64,000 nt of DNA, taken from positions 1 to 64,000 of the forward strand of contig NZ_JAHHIU010000003.1 of NCBI RefSeq assembly GCF_024539815.1. Reading direction: 5' to 3'. This DNA comes from Streptomyces hayashii (GTDB taxonomy: Bacteria; Actinomycetota; Actinomycetes; Streptomycetales; Streptomycetaceae). A model generated the notes under the pieces. That model saw nothing but the letters and a program-made list of their open reading frames with translations, had not been told where the DNA came from and ran no database searches. This document shows positions 59,201 through 64,000 of the stretch, piece after piece. The position numbers and the translations under genes are program-made. Each line of letters opens with the position of its first letter. Within the stretch, counting starts at the first letter, position 1.

Positions 59201-61152
59201 GCCACGAGCCCGCAGCCCGCGCCGCCGCCCAGCTGTTCTGGGCTCACGGCACCACAGCCGAGGAACGCGAGAGCTGGACCCGGCGAGCGGTGTCGCTGGC
59301 ACGCGCCCGGGACACCTTCGGGTTCGCGCCCGCCATCGACGACCTGCGGGCCGAACTCGCGGAAGCCATCGGCACCCAAGCGGCGGCCGCCTACCTCTTC
59401 GAGGAGCTGACCAGCGGCCCCGACGGCTTCGTCATCAGCGCCGGCACCCGCACGCTCCTCGACAAGTTCCGCCGTACGGTGGACGGATCGGCCTACGACG
59501 ACGACCTCGCCGTCCTCTCCGACCTGCCCGCGCGCAGGCAGCTGGTCGAGGCGTGGCTGACGTCGTACTCCACCTCGACCGGCGCCGAGGCCACCCCTGA
59601 CGACCTGGCCGAGGCGGTGACCGACCAGCTCTGCCCGGACCTGCCACGCTACGAGTCCGCCGCGACCCTGACCGCGACCGTCGAGGACCTGCTCGGCACC
59701 CACCCACGCATCAGCGACCGCACGCTCACCGTCCGCGTCGACGAACTCCTGGCCCGTACAGAGGACTTCCGGACACACGAGGTTCCTGCCCACCGCGCCT
59801 ACCAGCGGCGCCGGACGGCCTTGGTGACCGCCGAGCGCACACGGCTCCGGCTGGACGAGCATCGGCCACACGTCATGTCCGCGTTCGTACGGAGCAGGCT
59901 CATCGACGAGGTGTACCTGCCGCTGGTCGGCGACAGCCTCGCCAAGCAGCTCGGCACCACCGGCGAGTCCAAGCGCACCGACACCGGCGGCCTGCTGCTG
60001 CTCATCTCCCCGCCCGGCTACGGCAAGACGACGCTCATGGAGTACGTCGCCGACCGCCTCGGTCTCCTGCTCGTGAAGATCAGCGGTCCGGCGCTGGGTC
60101 ACGCCGTGACCTCACTGGACCCGGCCGAGGCCCCGAACGCGACCGCCCGCCGGGAGATCGATAAGATCAACTTCGCGCTGGAGGCGGGCAACAACACGCT
60201 GCTGTACCTGGACGACATCCAGCACACCTCGCCCGAGCTGCTGCAGAAGTTCATTCCGCTGTGCGACGCCACCCGCCGCATCGACGGCGTGCGGGACGGC
60301 GAGCCGCGCACCTATGACCTGCGCGGCAAGCGCTTCGCGGTCTGCATGGCCGGCAACCCGTACACCGAGTCCGGCAGCCGCTTCCGGGTCCCCGACATGC
60401 TCGCCAACCGGGCCGACGTGTGGAACCTCGGTGACGTCCTGACCGGGAAGGAGGACGCCTTCGCGTTCAGCTTCCTGGAGAACGCGCTCACCGCCCACCC
60501 GGTGCTCGCCCCGCTCGCCGGCCGCGACCGCACCGAACTCGACCTGCTGATCCGTCTGGCCGGGAGTGACCCGACGGCCCGCGCCGACCGCCTCAGACAC
60601 CCGTACGCCCCCGCCGAGCTGGAGCGGTTCCTGGCAGTCCTGCGCCACCTGCTGACGGCCCGTGAGACGGTCCTGGCGGTCAACGCGGCCTACATCGCTT
60701 CGGCGGCCCAGTCCGACATCGCCCGCACCGAGCCGCCCTTCCAGCTCCAGGGCTCGTACCGCAACATGAACAAGATCGCCCAGCGCATCCAGCCGGTCAT
60801 GAACGACACGGAAGTGGCCGTACTGATCGACGACCACTACACGGCCGAGGCCCAGACGCTCACCAACGCCGCTGAGGCCAACCTGCTCAAGCTCGCCGAG
60901 CTGCGTGGCACGCTGACTGACGAGCAGGCGGTGCGCTGGGCCGAGCTGAAGGCGGCGTACGTGCGTACCCGGACCCTCGGCGGCCCGGACAGCGATCCCC
61001 TCACCCGAGCCGTCGCCGCCTTGGGCCTGCTCGCCGACCGGATCGCGGCCGTGGAGACGGCGATCGACCGTGCCGCCGACCCACGCCGCCTCACAGCGAA
61101 CCCGGACGCCCGGCACGCGGCCCGCCCGGCTACCGCCCGCGGGGAGAGGTGA
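56269..61152 (+). CDS. Giant AAA ATPase (DUF3686, 'DNA repair ATPase' type), copy 2
   Basis: The 1627-residue protein has exactly the length of copy 1, with the same start MTTGTTGLDTGTYEVL and conserved N-terminal blocks (RTEHNCVPRD, GIVFPGGYC). The long helical middle and the C-terminal AAA module with Walker A PPGYGKTT and Walker B LLYLDDIQ are also kept. Differences concentrate in surface-like segments of the N-terminal third. No frameshift is visible. It is likely expressed with the SPFH protein; its own last gene and regulator are missing, so control must come from elsewhere or from the regulator of copy 1. Confidence 0.88.
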   Translation: MTTGTTGLDTGTYEVLRDRLTAQAAELARRAEALNALRTEEFGASRLELTSTRRLRTEHNCVPRDVVAVGETLLFGHNVFLGLKPEVTVGDVFALYDRDLNRLPEDAVPGLLDDPVFGHEFAALYRYYRQAHLLQLRRVDGRLLAVFQTGEKAGDIRVLRWALTDDGRATFLDARGDRDHVFPPSHDFAWKQTSREHHVLGRHPHVSIEGAVFVQTVGGTLTVKVEDNTETGEGIYAEPVTEPLQSLADADISYARVGPLILLDIRPYNEDVHRYLVFNTLTKSVVRLDGIGQACRALPEDQGIVFPGGYCLATGTYKTFDGIDTADLEFERVVRSPNGEDVLFAFHARVEGRSLLLPYNMIRKETVTPLSCHGWALFDDGALMVLRADSDEPQRVHPLQLWNSPYVSDTHAAAQPVGTGPLARVGNADLVRGISDCLSITRAVNETTPTSEVYEALAATCVRATDFYHWLGEPELGDLHTPLTQVRATAEQVLAEFETVQALTRQAADTLAQAAAQVAGIVRRLRGETPRSAAAWVTGLTELRHAQGHLLTLRDMRYADTARIDELAADVEADLATFGQRAVAHLAREDAFTGHQADIEQLVADAETIATVAEAAPVAARLDELADGLRTVAEVVTGLDIGDATVRTSILERITDVLGGVNRARATLDGRRRALLDREGRAEFAAEFALLGQAAIGALAAADSPEACDEQLARMLVRVENLESRFAEFDDFLGDLADKRDEVHEAFSARQQTLADARARRAERLADSAGRVLRTVARRAGTLADTDAIATYFTSDPMPAKIRRLADELRDLGDQVRAEELDGRLKAARQEALRALRDRTDLYTADGRTLRLGSHRFAVNTQPLDLTLIPHGDTLAFALTGTDYRSPVTDPDFAATRPYWDRPLPSESPEVYRAEHLAARLLAEHGPEALAQADLPALVRQAAEAAYDEGHQHGVHDHDAVLILTTLLRLHEGAGLLRHEPAARAAAQLFWAHGTTAEERESWTRRAVSLARARDTFGFAPAIDDLRAELAEAIGTQAAAAYLFEELTSGPDGFVISAGTRTLLDKFRRTVDGSAYDDDLAVLSDLPARRQLVEAWLTSYSTSTGAEATPDDLAEAVTDQLCPDLPRYESAATLTATVEDLLGTHPRISDRTLTVRVDELLARTEDFRTHEVPAHRAYQRRRTALVTAERTRLRLDEHRPHVMSAFVRSRLIDEVYLPLVGDSLAKQLGTTGESKRTDTGGLLLLISPPGYGKTTLMEYVADRLGLLLVKISGPALGHAVTSLDPAEAPNATARREIDKINFALEAGNNTLLYLDDIQHTSPELLQKFIPLCDATRRIDGVRDGEPRTYDLRGKRFAVCMAGNPYTESGSRFRVPDMLANRADVWNLGDVLTGKEDAFAFSFLENALTAHPVLAPLAGRDRTELDLLIRLAGSDPTARADRLRHPYAPAELERFLAVLRHLLTARETVLAVNAAYIASAAQSDIARTEPPFQLQGSYRNMNKIAQRIQPVMNDTEVAVLIDDHYTAEAQTLTNAAEANLLKLAELRGTLTDEQAVRWAELKAAYVRTRTLGGPDSDPLTRAVAALGLLADRIAAVETAIDRAADPRRLTANPDARHAARPATARGER

Positions 61153-61153
61153 G

Positions 61154-61384
61154 ATGTCGCGCGCCCGTCCGGCACCCCTGCCTGCCCTCGCGGCCGACTG
61201 TGAAGTAAGCATGTCCCAGTCCCGCGTCGGCGTCTTGGTGATGTCGATCGGCGTCGCTCTCACAGCGGCCGGAGCAGCGATGTACGTTCTTCCCGGCCCG
61301 GGCCTTCCTGTCCTGCTGCTGGGCCTCGCCGCTGTCGTCGCCGGAGCGGCCGTATGGTTCATCGGCCGCAATTCCACAAGTTGA
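61154..61384 (+). CDS. Hybrid small membrane protein at duplication edge
   Basis: ATG 61154 follows the ATPase stop by 1 nt and opens MSRARPAPLP, matching the start of the gene at 20565 (MPRIRPAPLP). After about ten codons the sequence changes to a 57-residue protein beginning at an internal ATG, 61211 (MSQSRVGVLVMSIGVALTAA). It has two membrane helices and the loop YVLPGPGLPVLLLG, reminiscent of PGPGL-containing TIGR02611/DUF-type small membrane proteins. The 76-residue fusion, or the shorter form from 61211, may be made. A terminator hairpin follows at 61434. Confidence 0.6.
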   Translation: MSRARPAPLPALAADCEVSMSQSRVGVLVMSIGVALTAAGAAMYVLPGPGLPVLLLGLAAVVAGAAVWFIGRNSTS

Positions 61385-61433
61385 ACGCTGCTCGGCCGTC
61401 ATAAAGCGCACCGAATTTCTCCTTCCGTTGTCC

Positions 61434-61456
61434 GCCAGGGCTGCAACAGCCCTGGC
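61434..61456 (+). terminator. Hairpin terminator
   Basis: GCCAGGGCTG (61434-61443) and CAGCCCTGGC (61447-61456) form a perfect 10-bp stem with loop CAA, about 50 nt after the stop at 61384. CCCCTTGAATACTTG follows, with few Ts. It probably ends the duplicated operon. Confidence 0.65.
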
Positions 61457-61509
61457 CCCTTGAATACTTGTGGGGTGGGAAAATGCCGAAGCATCGGCTG
61501 TCCAGAAAC

Positions 61510-61745
61510 ATGGAGTCGTACGACATCGCCGACAAGGCATGCAACGACGCCACCCTCACCTACGTGCGGTCCTTCACCAAGACCCTGCGCGCCAAGACCT
61601 ACCGCGCGGGCCTCTACGGCTTCAGCAGCTCCAGCGCCAAGGCGATCGCCACCGCCAAGAACCGCACGGACCTGCCCGGCAACCTCTGATACGCCCTGTG
61701 GAACGGCCAGGAGACCACCACCAGGGACCGGCCCTGGGACCCGAA
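61510..61745 (+). pseudogene. DUF1906 (Rv2525c-like glycoside hydrolase-like) fragment
   Basis: The frame encodes YDIADKACNDATLTYVRSFT, KTLRAKTYRAGLYGFSSSSA and KAIATAKNRTDLPGNL. A TGA at 61687-61689 follows, and the same frame continues YALWNGQETTTRDRPW. DUF1906 proteins read NLWYALW here, so a Trp codon appears to have become TGA. The signal peptide and first half of the domain, and the C terminus, are absent. Non-functional. Confidence 0.7.
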
Positions 61746-61750
61746 GCTGT

Positions 61751-62026
61751 ATGAAGGGCCACATGAGCAGGCTGCTGGAAGCAGTGTGTGCACTGACCGT
61801 GGGCGTCCTCGTTGCACTCCTTGCATGGGGCTCTGACCCTGACGCCGTGCGGATCGCCTGGCGGGAGGGCGAGCTGAGCGGTGTGACGGTCGTGTTCGTG
61901 GCGGCGTGTGGGCTGTGGCTGGTGCTATGGCGCAGGCGTACCGGGCGCGGCTGGCCGGCATGGACGCTTGTAGTGCTGCTGTGCGGTGCGGCTGTTGCGC
62001 TGGTGATAGCGGCCACGGCCGGTTGA
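61751..62026 (+). CDS. Small three-helix membrane protein
   Basis: The 91-residue protein has hydrophobic segments at about residues 8-25, 44-62 and 70-88, separated by DPDAVRIAWREGELSG and a basic loop LWRRRTGRGWP. ATG 61751 or 61763 could start it. Organisation and codon bias look genuine, but no family was recognised. It lies between the DUF1906 fragment and an IS630 remnant. Confidence 0.5.
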   Translation: MKGHMSRLLEAVCALTVGVLVALLAWGSDPDAVRIAWREGELSGVTVVFVAACGLWLVLWRRRTGRGWPAWTLVVLLCGAAVALVIAATAG

Positions 62027-62171
62027 CTGGCGCAGCCTGGTGGGGCTTCCCGTTCTTGTGGGCGGGGAGCACCGCTTGGGCTTTCGGGCCAGTGCTCTGA
62101 CCGGGAGGGTGCGCCGGATTGGCGGTTGGAACGGTGGGACGGCGGCGACGTCCGTTCTGACCGCGGGAGAT

Positions 62172-62680
62172 GTGGTGGCCGAGCCTGTCCGTGCGCGCAG
62201 ACTGACCGACCAGGAGGTGCAGGAGCTGCAGCAGATCGTGTGTCGGGGCAGCACGAGTTCGGTGCGCTATCGGCGCGCGATGATGCGGCTGGTGTCGGCG
62301 GGTGGGAACCGGGCGCCGGTGATCGTCCAACTGGTACAGACGGAGCAGGACGCCGTGCGGGACGTGATCCACCGGTTCAACGGGATCGGCCTGGCCTGCC
62401 TGGAACATCGGTGGGCGGGAACTCCACCCGACCTGTGTCTCCTGGGCCAATCCGATCGAGGCCCAGTTCGGCCCGCTGCGTCAGTGCGCCCTGGCCAACT
62501 CCCACCATCGCAACCACCCCCCCCAGACCCGGCCCTGCACCCTTGGCCGCGCCGACGCATGGCCAATGCTCACCACCTCGGCGTGCTCGCCGCTCAACGC
62601 AAGGAACGTGCCCGCATTCGCAGTGGGACGGGCGTCCGCTGGGGTGGGTGGCCCCCTCGCTACCGTGGTCTGAACAGCGC
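62172..62680 (+). mobile_element. IS630-family transposase remnant
   Basis: From GTG 62172 the frame encodes the N-terminal helix-turn-helix part (LTDQEVQELQQIVCRGSTSS, RYRRAMMRLVSAGGNRAPVI, AVRDVIHRFNGIGLACL). After HRWAG the middle, with the catalytic Asp residues, is deleted. The C-terminal piece SWANPIEAQFGPLRQCALAN resumes in a different frame near 62440. About half the gene is left. A smaller piece of a related copy is at 43436. Confidence 0.8.
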
Positions 62681-62695
62681 CCGGCGGCCAGTGAT

Positions 62696-63106
62696 TCAGA
62701 AGCCTCGGAAAACGCCGTCGTCATCGACGGCGACGGCGAACTCCTCGAAGTCCATGTTCGCCTCCGAGAGGTTGTTCTCGATGCTCCACAGCTCGGCTGC
62801 CACCACGCGGACACACCGCCCACGCTCACTCCGCAGGTCCACTACGAGAAGCGGCAGTTCGGTCGAGGCGACAGTTGCACGGTCTGCGAGGACTAGAAGC
62901 GGATGCCGATACTCCGCAGGGATGAGGTCGAGAGCCGGCCCGGGCGTCAAGCCCTCGTATCTCCGGTCGTCGACGAGTGCGACGTTGGCCAAGAAGCCGT
63001 CTCTGCTGGGCGAGTGCAGCGCCGCTCGCAGGGCGTCCCAAGCACCGTCCACCGAGAAGTCGGTGCGCACAACGAGCGCTTCCAGAGTGCGCGGTAGCTG
63101 ATGCAT
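62696..63106 (-). CDS. DUF6924-domain protein
   Basis: The 136-residue protein has VVRTDFSVDGAWDALRAAL near the N terminus, LIPAEYRHPLLVLADRATVA in the middle and the distinctive end RVVAAELWSIENNLSEANMDFEEFAVAVDDDGVFRGF. From memory this matches DUF6924, a soluble actinobacterial family of unknown function. The gene looks complete and lies opposite to its neighbours between two IS-related sequences. Confidence 0.8.
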   Translation of the reverse strand: MHQLPRTLEALVVRTDFSVDGAWDALRAALHSPSRDGFLANVALVDDRRYEGLTPGPALDLIPAEYRHPLLVLADRATVASTELPLLVVDLRSERGRCVRVVAAELWSIENNLSEANMDFEEFAVAVDDDGVFRGF

Positions 63107-63433
63107 GAGCGGACAGTACCGCCAACCCGGTGAACCTCAAGCATCTTGGCAGGAGGGGAAGGGTCCCCCCCCCGTTATGTTTTTCGCGGTCCTGCAATGG
63201 GGCCGCTGGCCTCCGGGCCCGGTATGACTGTGTCCCCTCTGTCGATCGGATGACCTGGGGGGTGGTGTCGCCGGGTCCGTGGGGTGCCGTCGGAGACGCT
63301 GATGAGAGACCCGGCCACCGCCCGGTCTGGTGCAATGCCGGGCAGTTCGCGGGCGGCAGGTCTGCATAACGTGGATGCGCGAGCACGGTGCCACTGCCGG
63401 GGCCGGCACGGTCAACACCTGCGGAAGGGTGCG
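63107..63433. other. Intergenic region upstream of IS110 transposase
   Basis: This 327-nt stretch holds a C-run at 63166-63174 and probably the left end of the IS110-type element. No gene was recognised. IS110 leaders can encode a guide RNA, but no structure was established. Confidence 0.4.
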
Positions 63434-64000
63434 ATGTTAGACACCGAAGGCATAGGCGTCTTCCTCGGGATGGACGTCGGCAAGACCGCTCACCACGGCC
63501 ACGGGCTGACCCCGGCCGGGAAGAAGGTCTTCGACAAGCCGATGCCCAACAGCGAACCGAAGCTGCGGGCCGTCTTCGACAAGCTCAAGGCCAAGTTCGG
63601 CACTGTCCTGGTGATCGTGGACCAGCCCGCGTCCATCGGCGCCCTGCCCCTGACCGTTGCCCGCGACGCGGGCTGCGAGGTCGCCTACCTGCCCGGACTC
63701 GCGATGCGGCGGATCGCCGACCTCTACCCGGGAGAGGCGAAAACCGACGCGAAGGACGCCGCGGTGATCGCGGACGCCGCCCGCACCATGCCTCACACCC
63801 TGCGTTCGCTGGAACTGACCGACGAGATCACCGCCGAACTTACCGTGCTGACCGGCTTCGACCAGGACCTCGCGGCCGAAGCGACCCGCACCAGCAACCG
63901 GATACGCGGCCTGCTCACCCAGTTCCACCCGTCGCTGGAACGCGTGCTCGGTCCCCGGCTGGACCACCCCGCCGTCACCTGGCTCCTCGAGCGCTACGGA
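63434..64000 (+). CDS. IS110-family transposase, truncated by window end
   Basis: The first 189 residues are present. They include FLGMDVGKTAHHGHGLTPAG (first Asp of the DEDD site), VIVDQPASIGALPL, the LPGLAMRRIADLYPGEAKTDAKDAAVIADAAR block and the start of the helical linker. This subgroup differs from the IS110 copy at 44101, so it is a separate element. ATG 63434 follows GGAAGGG. The C-terminal domain lies beyond 64000. Confidence 0.92.
   Translation, partial: MLDTEGIGVFLGMDVGKTAHHGHGLTPAGKKVFDKPMPNSEPKLRAVFDKLKAKFGTVLVIVDQPASIGALPLTVARDAGCEVAYLPGLAMRRIADLYPGEAKTDAKDAAVIADAARTMPHTLRSLELTDEITAELTVLTGFDQDLAAEATRTSNRIRGLLTQFHPSLERVLGPRLDHPAVTWLLERYG

Larger units (their letters stand above)
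53258..61185. repeat. Segmental duplication, copy 2 (about 7.9 kb)
   Basis: This block matches 12653-20600 in the same orientation. The left edge falls in the first 18 codons of the regulator gene and the right edge within the first 10 or so codons of the last membrane gene. The three inner genes are complete. The proteins differ at scattered positions, the ATPase at roughly one residue in five over its first 300, so the duplication is not recent. Confidence 0.85.

Noticed and set aside
61070..61153. Upstream extension of the small membrane protein at 61154
   Set aside because: It overlaps the well-conserved C terminus of the ATPase. The start at 61154 is coupled to the ATPase stop and matches the parent gene.
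1..64000. CRISPR arrays, rRNA or tRNA genes
   Set aside because: No regularly spaced direct repeats and no rRNA or cloverleaf-like conserved sequence was noticed. A tRNA scan would be needed to exclude a tRNA completely.

Overview
The window is high-GC DNA with strong G/C preference at third codon positions, frequent GTG starts and GGAGG-type ribosome binding sites. Together with the gene families present (PucR and TetR regulators, ECF41-type sigma factor, TerD proteins, Streptomyces-type IS110, IS21 and IS630 transposases), this points to a Streptomyces or close relative. The many broken genes, insertion sequences and paralogous blocks suggest a chromosome arm or other accessory region. No rRNA, tRNA or CRISPR array was seen.

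Layout. 0.1-7.7 kb: a sugar/glycosyl cluster (epimerase, GT2, TIGR04282-like transferase, methyltransferase, large membrane protein) ending in a two-component system. Three copies of a 24-nt box lie about 50 nt upstream of start codons here. The molybdopterin-oxidoreductase gene expected in this kind of cluster is reduced to a scrambled stub. 7.9-10.9 kb: TerD-like protein, DM13 protein, and a peroxiredoxin divergent from a TetR regulator around palindromic operators. 11.6-21.2 kb: PucR regulator divergent from a membrane protein / SPFH flotillin / 1627-residue AAA ATPase / membrane protein operon. 21.2-27.3 kb: ion transport (CBS protein, ArsB/NhaD transporter, Na+/H+ antiporter, a CBS pseudogene, a truncated antiporter), TfoX and SRPBCC proteins. 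27.5-31.8 kb: flavodoxin-fold oxidoreductase, a relic of the DM13 gene, ECF41-type sigma factor with a frameshifted oxidoreductase partner, canonical TerD. 32-35.3 kb: BlaI/M56 pair and a LipB paralogue. 35.3-37.5 kb: intact IS21 element. 38-42.7 kb: VOC protein, FMN reductase, hydrolase and FAD monooxygenase under a TetR regulator. 43-47.7 kb: a patchwork of IS110 and IS630 copies and broken genes. 47.9-53 kb: DUF4118 protein, hydrolase, second TerD-like protein, second flavodoxin-fold oxidoreductase, double-GNAT protein. 53.3-61.2 kb: a second, diverged copy of the SPFH/ATPase block. 61.4-64 kb: small membrane protein, DUF1906 and IS630 remnants, DUF6924 protein, and an IS110 transposase running off the end.

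The most striking feature is the roughly 7.9-kb SPFH/giant-ATPase block present twice in the same orientation about 40 kb apart. The second copy is cut within the first codons of both outer genes, so it has lost its regulator and its last gene while the three core proteins remain full length. Three TerD-superfamily genes lie in the same window. TerD proteins, flotillins and large ATPases are linked in published analyses of Ter-type stress systems, so these loci plausibly serve membrane or DNA stress. The DM13, flavodoxin-fold oxidoreductase and TerD-like genes also recur as incomplete pairs at three sites, as if a second module had been scattered.
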